Positions 27,617-34,666 of a stretch of 64,000 nt of DNA are shown piece after piece (within the stretch, counting starts at the first letter, position 1; the number at the start of each line of letters is the position of its first letter). Made by a program: the position numbers and the translations under genes. The stretch covers positions 3,600,001 through 3,664,000 of the forward strand of contig NZ_CP073760.1 in assembly GCF_018399035.1 (NCBI RefSeq), read 5' to 3'. The notes beneath the pieces were generated by a model that was not told where the DNA came from, made no database searches, and saw nothing but the letters and a program-made list of their open reading frames with translations. This stretch comes from Thiocapsa sp. (GTDB lineage Bacteria; Pseudomonadota; Gammaproteobacteria; Chromatiales; Chromatiaceae).

Positions 27617-29875
27617 ATGAGCATAATAAGATTAAGGTCTTGGAGTCATCGACTCCCGAGCCAAGGCACGAACCCGGCGAGGCTCCAGGTCGCGAACGAG
27701 ACAGGGATACGGCCGCCGAGAAGAGCGCCGCTCTGCAACCAGATCACCGCCGGGACCGGTGTCCTGATCGTCATGCTGGCGGGGCTCTCGGTCGCGCTCC
27801 GGGCCGAAACGGCGACCGCGCAAACCGCAGACGACGGCGGCGTGGTCCTGCCCGAGCTGGAGGTGACCGCGGACCGCCCGGATGACCTCCCGCCCGCGAC
27901 CTTCGTCGCACCCATCGTCGAGGTCGCACCCGGCCTTCCGGCAGACGGCGGCGACCTCCTGCGCTCCGTCCCCGGCGTGAGCGGCTCGCGGATGGGCGGT
28001 TTCGGCATCGACCCCATCATCCGCGGCCAGACTGCCGGGCAGCTCAATATCCTGATCGACGGCGCCTATGCCTTCGGCGGCTGTCCCAACCGGATGGACC
28101 CGCCGACGGTCTATGTGGATCTGGACAACTACGACTCGGTCACCGTCATCAAGGGCTCGCAGACGGTCCGCTACGGCGGCGGCGGAACCGGCGGCACCGT
28201 CCTGTTCGAGCGCGACACACCCCGTTTCGAGCCCGGCGAGGTCTTCCGCGCACGCTTCACCGGCGGCATCACCGACAACTCGCACACCGGCAACCTGGGC
28301 GCCGACGTGACGGTCGGAACCCCCGAGGGCTTTGCCCGCGCCACCGGCCAGTATCGGACCGCGGACAATTACGACGACGGCAACGGCAACCCGGTGCGCA
28401 GTGCCTACAACACCGAAGGCGCCGGTCTGTCGCTCGGTCTCACCCCGAACGACGACACCCGTGCCGTTCTGAGCTACGACCACACCCACGACTGGGATGT
28501 CCTCTACGCCGGGGCCGGGATGGACGGCATCTACAGCGACAGCGACCAGTGGCGTCTACGGCTGGGTCAGGACACCCCGCTCGGCCCCTTCGCCGCGGTG
28601 AAGGCGGAGCTCTACAGCGTCTCGGTCGATCACCTGATGGACAACTACAGCCTCCGGCCACTCAACGCGATGTTCAAGATGCGTGCCCCCAGCACCGCCG
28701 ATACCGCAGGCGGGCGTCTGACCGCCGATCTGGAAGCGATGGGCATGAATTGGACACTCGGGACCGACTATCTCCAGGTCGATCGCGACGCCACGCGCTT
28801 TTGGAACTACCGCTCCGCGGCGGTCGATGTCCCCAACTCGTATCTCTGGCCGGACGTGGTGAATTCAGACCTCGGCCTCTTCGTCGAGATTGAACGCCCT
28901 TTGACCGAGCAATCCCGACTCACCGCCGGGCTGCGCTACGACCGTACCGAGGCCAGCGTCTCGCGGTCGCGTGCCGCGCTTGTCCCCGTTGGCCCGGCCT
29001 GGGTGCGTTCCGCCGAGCAGTTGTATCGCGCCTACTATGGTATCGGCGCCGAAGACACGGACGAGGACAATCTGGGCGGATTCCTGACCTACGCGCACAA
29101 CTTGAACGACGGCCTCTCCTTTTCGGTCGGGCTCAGTCGCACCCTGCGCTCGGCCGATGCAACCGAACGCTATATCGCCTCCAATGCCGCACCCTCGACG
29201 GTCGCGAGCAATCAACGCTGGGTCGGCAACCCGGGCCTTGATCCCGAGGCGCATCATCAGATCGGCGTGACGCTGGCCAAGGACGCCGAGCATTGGAACA
29301 CCCAGCTCGATCTCTTTTACGATCGGGTCGACGACTACATCCTACGCGATCGCGCCCATGGCCAGCCGGGGATCTTGCTGGCCGACGGCACCTTCATCTA
29401 TCGGAATGTCGATGCCGCGCTCACCGGCGGAGAATGGACCGGCTCGATCGAATTCGCCCGCCACTGGCGCGCCGGCGCCTCGCTCGCCTATGTCTACGCA
29501 CAGAATCGCACCGATTCCACACCGATCGCCCAAACCCCGCCGCTCGGCGGCACCGTCAGCCTCGACTACCTCGCCGAACGCTGGTCCGTCGGCACCAGGT
29601 TGAACTGGAACGACACCCAGGACCGCGTGGACGACGCCCCCCTTACCGGAAGCGGTCTGGACGTCGGCCCGACGCCCGGCTGGTGGATCCTCGACCTCTA
29701 TGGTCAGGCGCGGATCACCAAGTTCGCGACGCTCAGTCTCGGCGTGGACAATCTCTTCGATCGCGCCTACGCCTATGCCGTGAACCGCGCAAACGTCGAT
29801 CCCTTCAACCCGGGTCCGGTGCAGGTCAACGAGCCTGGACGGCAGCTGTGGGCGCGGGCGTCGCTTGCATTTTGA
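27617..29875 (+). CDS. TonB-dependent copper receptor (OprC/NosA type)
   Basis: An outer-membrane gated channel of 752 residues. A long leader with a hydrophobic core (GTGVLIVMLAGLSVALRAETA, about residues 47-67) is followed by the plug domain: PGLPADGGDLLRSVPGVSG, MGGFGIDPIIRGQ, and the copper-receptor signature GAYAFGGCPNRMDPPTVYVD. A 22-strand barrel ends in the terminal Phe of ARASLAF. The signal-sequence core lies unusually far from ATG 27617; the start could be a later, unannotated codon. Downstream of haem/cytochrome genes, it suggests copper acquisition for a periplasmic redox system. It is flanked by two copies of the 178-bp repeat. Confidence 0.92.
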   Translation: MSIIRLRSWSHRLPSQGTNPARLQVANETGIRPPRRAPLCNQITAGTGVLIVMLAGLSVALRAETATAQTADDGGVVLPELEVTADRPDDLPPATFVAPIVEVAPGLPADGGDLLRSVPGVSGSRMGGFGIDPIIRGQTAGQLNILIDGAYAFGGCPNRMDPPTVYVDLDNYDSVTVIKGSQTVRYGGGGTGGTVLFERDTPRFEPGEVFRARFTGGITDNSHTGNLGADVTVGTPEGFARATGQYRTADNYDDGNGNPVRSAYNTEGAGLSLGLTPNDDTRAVLSYDHTHDWDVLYAGAGMDGIYSDSDQWRLRLGQDTPLGPFAAVKAELYSVSVDHLMDNYSLRPLNAMFKMRAPSTADTAGGRLTADLEAMGMNWTLGTDYLQVDRDATRFWNYRSAAVDVPNSYLWPDVVNSDLGLFVEIERPLTEQSRLTAGLRYDRTEASVSRSRAALVPVGPAWVRSAEQLYRAYYGIGAEDTDEDNLGGFLTYAHNLNDGLSFSVGLSRTLRSADATERYIASNAAPSTVASNQRWVGNPGLDPEAHHQIGVTLAKDAEHWNTQLDLFYDRVDDYILRDRAHGQPGILLADGTFIYRNVDAALTGGEWTGSIEFARHWRAGASLAYVYAQNRTDSTPIAQTPPLGGTVSLDYLAERWSVGTRLNWNDTQDRVDDAPLTGSGLDVGPTPGWWILDLYGQARITKFATLSLGVDNLFDRAYAYAVNRANVDPFNPGPVQVNEPGRQLWARASLAF

Positions 29876-29889
29876 CGGGCCGAGCCACT

Positions 29890-29986
29890 CTTTCGGGATC
29901 GCCGGCGGCTCCGGGTGGTGGCTCACCGCATCGGCACTCACTAGGAATACAATGCCGTGGTCGCGGAAACCGTTGACACCGCCTAA
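29890..29986 (+). pseudogene. higB: Remnant of a HigB-type toxin gene
   Basis: Directly upstream of higA, one frame gives SFGIAGG, matching the FNIAGNKYRLVV region of HigB. A shifted frame then reads LRVVAHRIGTH, a stop (TAG 29942-29944), then EYNAVVAETVDTA and TAA 29984-29986. HigB ends typically read FIGTHAEYD..., so the fragment preserves the toxin's last strand and tail, with a frameshift, an internal loss and a nonsense codon. The whole N-terminal half is missing, replaced by the 3' end of the copper receptor gene. Confidence 0.6.
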
Positions 29987-30003
29987 TCCACCAAGAGCAC
30001 ACC

Positions 30004-30399
30004 ATGGACATCCGCCCGATTCACACCGAAGCCGATTACAAAGCGACCCTCGACGAAATCTCGGCTCTGATGGACGCTGATCCGGATTGGGGTACTCTCG
30101 AGGGCGATCGACTGGACATCCTGGCAACGCTCGTTCAGACATACGAAGGCAAGCACGCTCCCATCGATCCTCCCGACCCGATCGAGGCCATCAAATTTCG
30201 GATGGAGCAGAGTGGCCTGTCCGTCAAAGACCTGGAACCCCTCATCGGCAAGAGCAACCGGGTCTACGAAATTCTCAATCGCAAACGCCCGTTAACGCTC
30301 CCCATGATTCTCAGGCTGCACCGGCACCTCGGGATTCCCGCCGAGGTGCTGATCGCGGAGACGGGTGACCAGGTAAGTTACGATTCAGAAACAAGGTGA
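30004..30399 (+). CDS. higA: HigA-type antitoxin, helix-turn-helix regulator
   Basis: A 131-residue protein: an N-terminal HigA region (IRPIHTEADYKATLDEISALMDAD) and a C-terminal XRE helix-turn-helix (MEQSGLSVKDLEPLIGKSNRVYEILNRKRPLTLPMILRLHRHLGI). It normally represses its own operon and neutralises HigB mRNA interferase. Here the toxin is only a remnant, so it is an orphan antitoxin. Its last five residues (DSETR) and its TGA stop lie inside the 178-bp repeat, so the original C-terminus has been replaced. Confidence 0.9.
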   Translation: MDIRPIHTEADYKATLDEISALMDADPDWGTLEGDRLDILATLVQTYEGKHAPIDPPDPIEAIKFRMEQSGLSVKDLEPLIGKSNRVYEILNRKRPLTLPMILRLHRHLGIPAEVLIAETGDQVSYDSETR

Positions 30400-30560
30400 A
30401 CACCTTGATGAACACGTAGGATGGGTAGAGCGACAGCGAAACCCCTCCAGCCCGCGCCAAGGGCATCGGACCGAAACCCGGCAACGCCACGGTTTGGAGG
30501 ATGGGTTTCGCTGTCGCTCTACCCATCCTACATACTTCGATTTTTTTGAGTCGTTCCTAA
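30383..30560. repeat. 178-bp repeat with long inverted arms, copy B
   Basis: Same length and direction as 27234-27411. It begins with ATTCAGAAACAAGGTGAAC inside the higA reading frame and ends TCGTTCCTAA. Arms: GTAGGATGGGTAGAGCGACA and its complement. Together with copy A it brackets the copper receptor and the higB/higA remnant as direct repeats. Confidence 0.9.
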
Positions 30561-30813
30561 TCGAATCGTCAACGCAGCGGCAAAACGTATGACCTTGGCG
30601 TAACCTTGGAACGCCGAGGCGCTGACACACAACCCACCCGCGCTCACCTCCTCGCTCGATTTAAACTCCAGTTCAGCGCCAATTCAGTTTCGGGAACGAG
30701 ACTGCATCCGGGTCGAAGACGACACATGGGTCGCCTTCGACCGAGTCGGCTTACTTTGCCTCCAAGGCGCAACGAGCGACCAAGAGCACCCATCCAAACC
30801 AAGGGGACCACTC

Positions 30814-31131
30814 ATGCAGAGACTGCGGCTGACGGCCATCACCGTCGCGATTGGACTCCTGTCGGTCACGGGCGGCGCCTTCGCCGGTGATCGGCTCGAC
30901 CACGACGAGATCAAACAACTGCGCGAGACCGGGCAGATCCTGCCGATGGGCGAGGTGATGGCCAGCGCCCAGACCGTGCAACCCGGCCAGCTCGTCGAGG
31001 CCGAGCTCGAGCGCGAGCGCGAGGACGGCGGCTATCTCTACGAGATCAAGATCCTGGCCGCGGACGGGACGGTCCACAAGCTTTATCTGGACGCCGCGAC
31101 CGGTGAGGTCATTAAGCGGAAAGAGAAGTAA
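30814..31131 (+). CDS. PepSY-domain periplasmic protein (set 2)
   Basis: A 105-residue exported protein with a signal peptide (residues 1-24, ending AFAGD) and a PepSY domain (GQLVEAELEREREDGGYLYEIKILAADGTVHKLYLDAATGEVI). It parallels the set 1 protein at 23467-23832, but lacks the His/Asp-rich linker. It precedes the second regulator/kinase pair, from which it is separated by a paired TAAACCGCG-type repeat. Upstream bases 30561-30813 hold its promoter and no other gene. Confidence 0.9.
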   Translation: MQRLRLTAITVAIGLLSVTGGAFAGDRLDHDEIKQLRETGQILPMGEVMASAQTVQPGQLVEAELEREREDGGYLYEIKILAADGTVHKLYLDAATGEVIKRKEK

Positions 31132-31138
31132 TCCTTGC

Positions 31139-31328
31139 TGAACCGCGTCCGGCACAACATGCGCTCATGTACCCTTAGGCGACGTTCCGATCAACAACCA
31201 AGGCCGCGGCAGACGCGGTTCAGAATATTGAATTTGATGATCTTAAATCGCGTCGACTCCAAGGCTCTCCTGCTGCTCCAGAGTTGGAGAGCCGGGCCGA
31301 CGCCGTTTGTCGCTCCGGACGCGATTTA
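31139..31328. repeat. Paired 85-bp repeat with changed, still pairing ends, copy 4
   Basis: Units 31139-31222 (84 bp, ends TGAACCGCG/CGCGGTTCA) and 31244-31328 (85 bp, ends TAAATCGCG/CGCGATTTA), with a 21-bp AT-rich spacer. Both ends differ from the TAAACCGCG consensus, yet each still pairs with its partner. The second unit has an internal hairpin (GGCTCTCC ... GGAGAGCC). The array ends one base before the response regulator ATG (31329). Confidence 0.9.
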
Positions 31329-31991
31329 ATGCGCCTGCTGCTGGTTGAGGATGACCTGCCCCTCGCGGCCGAGCTGCACAAGGCGTTCAAGTCCTCCGGC
31401 TTTGTTCTGGATCACGCCGCCGACGGCGTCACGGGCGAGGCGCTCGGCGCCGGCGAGCCCTACGACGCCATCGTCCTCGATCTCGGGCTCCCCGGGCGGC
31501 CCGGATTGACGGTGCTGCGCAACTGGCGCGTGCGTGGCGTGACGACACCTGTGCTGGTGCTCACCGCTCGCGATGCCTGGCACGAGCGCGTCGACGGACT
31601 CAAGGCCGGGGCCGACGACTATCTCGGCAAGCCCTTCCACATGGAAGAGCTGATCGCGCGGCTCAATGCCCTGACACGACGCGCGGCGGGTAATCTGCGC
31701 AGCGGCCTGGAGGTCGGCGGACTTCGTCTCGACGAAGACCTACAGCGGGTCGTCCTTGCCGACGGCAGCACCCGGGAGCTGACCGGCACCGAGTTCAGGC
31801 TCCTCCGCTATCTGATGCTCAATCCCGACCGGATCCTCTCCAAGCCCAAGATCATGGATCATGTCTATGAGCTCGAGGCCGACCGGGGCAGTAATCTAAT
31901 CGAGGTCTATGTGCGGCGTCTGCGCGAGAAGGTCGGCAAGGACCGCATCCAGACCCTGCGCGGTCAAGGCTATCTGTTCCCGCGCCGATGA
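31329..31991 (+). CDS. OmpR-family response regulator (set 2)
   Basis: A 220-residue regulator with a receiver domain (VEDDLPLAA, Asp51 in IVLDLGLPGRPG, Lys in DDYLGKPF) and a winged helix with GSNLIEVYVRRLREKVG. Position 31329 is chosen because homologues start MRLLLVEDD; the frame upstream is repeat sequence. The start codon lies directly against the repeat end, so the ribosome-binding site would be in the repeat and no good one is seen. The stop overlaps the kinase start as ATGA. Paralogue of 22799-23467. Confidence 0.95.
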   Translation: MRLLLVEDDLPLAAELHKAFKSSGFVLDHAADGVTGEALGAGEPYDAIVLDLGLPGRPGLTVLRNWRVRGVTTPVLVLTARDAWHERVDGLKAGADDYLGKPFHMEELIARLNALTRRAAGNLRSGLEVGGLRLDEDLQRVVLADGSTRELTGTEFRLLRYLMLNPDRILSKPKIMDHVYELEADRGSNLIEVYVRRLREKVGKDRIQTLRGQGYLFPRR

Positions 31992-33322
31992 GATCGCTGG
32001 AGGGTCGTCTTCAGCTCGGCTTGGCCGCCAGCCTGGTGGTCCTGATCGGGGCGGTCTGGTGGGTCGGTCACGCGGCCCTGCACCGCACCGCCGACGCCTT
32101 CGTGCTGTCGCGACTGGCGCACGATGCCGAGGCACTGGTCGGCGCCTTGGCCCGAAACGCGGACGGAGGACTCGAGCTCGGCCAGCAACGGCTGACGCCG
32201 GTCTACCGCCAGCCCTATTCCGGGCACTACTTCGTGATCGAGACCCAAGACGGGCAACGCATGCGATCGCGCTCGCTCTGGGATCAGGATCTCGCCGGTC
32301 GGCCGCTTGCAACGGGCGTGTCGGAATATTGGCGCGCCGTCGGCCCGGTCCGGCAGCGACTGCTGGTGCTGGGAGGCGGCTACCGGTTGGAGGGCGACGA
32401 CTTCTCCCTTGCGGTCGCCGAGGATGTCACGCCGCTCGATCATGCCCTCGTGCACTACGAGCGGCTCTTCGCCGCGATGGCGCTCGGCGGGCTGATCCTG
32501 ATGTTGCTGGTGCAGCGCTTCGTCGTCCGCCGGGCCTTCGCGACCCTGATCCATGTCTACCGCGACATCGGGCGTCTGGAGTCCGGCGAGACCGTCACCC
32601 TGACCGAGCAAGTGCCGAGCGAGATCCTCCCCCTGGTGCGCAAGCTCAACCGGTTGCTGCTGCTGTTCACCCAGCGCCTGGAACGCTCGCGGACCGCCGC
32701 GGGCAACCTGTCGCACGCGATCAAGGGTCCGCTCGGTCTGTTGCGACAACAGCTTCTCGACCCCGCGCTGTCGGTCGACCCGCAAATGCGTGAAGCACTG
32801 ATCGAGCAGGTCGAGCGCCTGCACCGTCTCGCCGAGCGCCAGCTCAAACGCGCGCGCCTCGCCGGGGCCGGCGGGGCCGGACTGCGCTTCGACCCGAGCG
32901 AAGAGCTGCCGACCCTCGCCCGGCTCCTCGGCCGCATCCATGCCCCGAAGGCCCTCGACATCCAGCTCGACATCCGCACCTGCGGTCCGCTCGATGCCGA
33001 CCGGGAGGACATGCTGGAGCTGCTCGGCAACCTGCTCGACAATGCCTGTAAATGGGCGAACGAGCGGGTGAGGTGCAGCCTACTGACGGAGGGCAAGACA
33101 CTGGTCTTCAAGGTCGAAGACGACGGGCCCGGCTGCTCCGACACCGAGATCGCCGACATCACCGGTCGTGGGGTCCGACTCGACGAGGAGGTCAGCGGCC
33201 ACGGACTCGGCCTGGCGATCGCCAAGGAGATCGTCGAGGGCTATCGGGGGCACATCGCCTTCGGTCGCTCGTCCGCGCTCGGTGGCTTGTGCGCAGAGGT
33301 CAGATTGCCGGTGCGTGAATGA
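31988..33322 (+). CDS. Two-component sensor histidine kinase (set 2)
   Basis: A 444-residue membrane kinase with TM1 at about 10-28 and TM2 at about 160-180, and a periplasmic sensor between (RMRSRSLWDQDLAG, similar to the RSRSLWDHLVDL of set 1). Phospho-acceptor His243 lies in NLSHAIKGPLGLL, with Gly in place of the usual Thr/Asn. N box LLGNLLDNACKWA, G1 EDDGPG, G2 GHGLGLAIA. Translationally coupled to its regulator. The shared sensor motif suggests the two kinases perceive similar signals. Confidence 0.94.
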   Translation: MRSLEGRLQLGLAASLVVLIGAVWWVGHAALHRTADAFVLSRLAHDAEALVGALARNADGGLELGQQRLTPVYRQPYSGHYFVIETQDGQRMRSRSLWDQDLAGRPLATGVSEYWRAVGPVRQRLLVLGGGYRLEGDDFSLAVAEDVTPLDHALVHYERLFAAMALGGLILMLLVQRFVVRRAFATLIHVYRDIGRLESGETVTLTEQVPSEILPLVRKLNRLLLLFTQRLERSRTAAGNLSHAIKGPLGLLRQQLLDPALSVDPQMREALIEQVERLHRLAERQLKRARLAGAGGAGLRFDPSEELPTLARLLGRIHAPKALDIQLDIRTCGPLDADREDMLELLGNLLDNACKWANERVRCSLLTEGKTLVFKVEDDGPGCSDTEIADITGRGVRLDEEVSGHGLGLAIAKEIVEGYRGHIAFGRSSALGGLCAEVRLPVRE

Positions 33323-33549
33323 GGCATCGACGGCGCGACAATACCATCGACGACGCCGACCGACGTCGAAGGCCCAACGGCGATCGCGACCCCAAGCCAT
33401 GGAGCAACCTGAGCCGAACGTCGCTGGATGAAAACTTGCCTACTCATCTCTACCGAGCACGCTGCGGTCAGACGATCTAAACCGATTCGTTAGGTCAATG
33501 CTTGATTGCAAAACTTGACCCCAATGTTCCGTTCATGTTAGCCAACTAT

Positions 33550-33852
33550 TCATCGGCCGTACTTTTCTTGGTATTCATTTTTCAGGTGAAGATATAACTC
33601 ATGGAGCATAAGATACCCTTCATCTTCCTGGTCCGGGTATTCATTCTCATCGTTAAGAACCGCATCAAGAACATCTAAAATGCATTCTAAATCCCAACTA
33701 TATAACGATATTGGTCTTACGCCTTTATAATTATCTATTCTTGTGTCTAGCCCAAATGCTTCAATCATATGCCAGGAGTGTCTTTGCAATTCGTCCAATT
33801 GCCTTCCTGATATCTTTATCTTTACAGGTATGTCTCTTTTTCCGGGCTTCAT
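33550..33852 (-). CDS. AT-rich hypothetical protein
   Basis: A 100-residue protein (MKPGKRDIPVKIKISGRQLDELQRH...). No recognised domain, signal peptide or membrane segment. Composition is Asp/Glu/Tyr-rich and DNA is much richer in A/T than the rest of the window, indicating recent transfer. It lies 17 bases after the 33870-34166 gene on the same strand, so the two may be an operon. Small acidic proteins in such islands are often immunity proteins or antitoxins; that is speculation. Confidence 0.6.
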   Translation of the reverse strand: MKPGKRDIPVKIKISGRQLDELQRHSWHMIEAFGLDTRIDNYKGVRPISLYSWDLECILDVLDAVLNDENEYPDQEDEGYLMLHELYLHLKNEYQEKYGR

Positions 33853-33869
33853 TTTCTTTTCACCGGCCG

Positions 33870-34166
33870 TTACTTTCTGTGATGTAAATAGTAAACGTTG
33901 ACTTCAATTATCGTAAAGTTAAAAATCACAAGATGTATTTCAAGTCTTGGCGAATGGTCCCCAATGTAGCGGTCCCAATTTACTTTTCCATCGAAAAATA
34001 ATACACCATCGGATAAATCACGTAGCTTATGAAAAACGGTTATCTCCCAACCGTAATCACCACTGATTTTTCCGCCGGTTGTAATCATCGTATTTCGGCT
34101 AAGGGCCAGTGAGCGAAAAGGGGCGAGGCTCAATTTCTGATAGGCCTTGTTCATAAGCCCGACCAA
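33870..34166 (-). CDS. AT-rich hypothetical protein with MITE-derived start
   Basis: Up to 98 residues; no domain recognised. The body (TTGGKISGDYGWEITVFHKLRDLSDGVLFFDGKVNWD) looks like beta-rich protein. The first codons (from MVGLMNKA) come from the end of the 133-bp MITE at 34143-34275. Removing the MITE and one copy of its target duplication would give a frame starting MPKTYQKLSLAPF on the same strand, so the insertion seems to have replaced the original first residues. Codon use is AT-rich, as in its neighbour. Confidence 0.55.
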   Translation of the reverse strand: MVGLMNKAYQKLSLAPFRSLALSRNTMITTGGKISGDYGWEITVFHKLRDLSDGVLFFDGKVNWDRYIGDHSPRLEIHLVIFNFTIIEVNVYYLHHRK

Positions 34167-34275
34167 GGCCCACTGGACTGCTGGGATATCGGGGCCAAAG
34201 CCCTTGCATTATCAGAGTCTTGCCTTAGATGCTCGGCAAGCGACTCGCCCGGCGGACGGAGTTATGAACAAGCCC
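34143..34275. mobile_element. 133-bp MITE sharing ends with the adjacent insertion sequence
   Basis: Left end GGCCTTGTTCATAA, right end (other strand) GGGCTTGTTCATAA. It is flanked by an 8-bp direct repeat TTCTGATA at 34135-34142 and 34276-34283. The ends match those of the 1.9-kb insertion sequence at 34667-36584 (GGCGTTGTTCATAA and GGCCTTGTTCATTA). No coding capacity; it must be mobilised in trans. Confidence 0.85.
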
Positions 34276-34293
34276 TTCTGATATGTTTTTGGC

Positions 34294-34619
34294 ATGCCCC
34301 GCGGCGGCCCCGTCCATCTCGATGGAGTCCCATTGCAAACTGTGCAGCGGGGTCACAATCGTCAGCCGTACATTTTCGACGAACAGGACTACCATGCCTA
34401 CCTGCAGTGGATCGGCCAGTCGCTGGCGCCCGAGCACTGCGCGCTCCACGCCAACGCACTGATGACCAACCACGTCCTTTTGCTGATCACGCCCGCAAGC
34501 GTCGGATCGATTCCGCAGGTCACTATCACTGTGCGACGCCGCTACGTGCAATACATCAACCACAGCTACCGGCGCACGGGTACCCCTGGAACAGCAGGTA
34601 CAAATCCTACCTGATGTAG
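34294..34619 (+). pseudogene. Inactivated REP-associated tyrosine (Y1) transposase
   Basis: The frame begins MPRGGPVHLDGVPLQTVQRGHNRQPYIF, the N-terminus of REP-associated/IS200-like Y1 transposases. The catalytic HUH motif should read MTNHVHLL, but here reads MTNHVLLLI, so the second His is lost. After RRRYVQYINHSYRR the frame shifts; the family sequence continues in another frame as PWNSRYKSYLM up to a stop at 34617-34619. The C-terminal half is missing. It is a decayed gene. Confidence 0.85.
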
Positions 34620-34645
34620 GCCGAGACTTATCTCTTTCGGATTCT

Positions 34646-34659
34646 GGTGACAGTTTACT
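34646..34659. repeat. Left arm of a split palindrome
   Basis: GGTGACAGTTTACT is exactly complementary to AGTAAACTGTCACC at 36616-36629. Before the insertion sequence arrived the two arms would have been about 30 bases apart, forming a REP-like hairpin just after the Y1 transposase gene. Confidence 0.8.
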
Positions 34660-34666
34660 CAAGATG

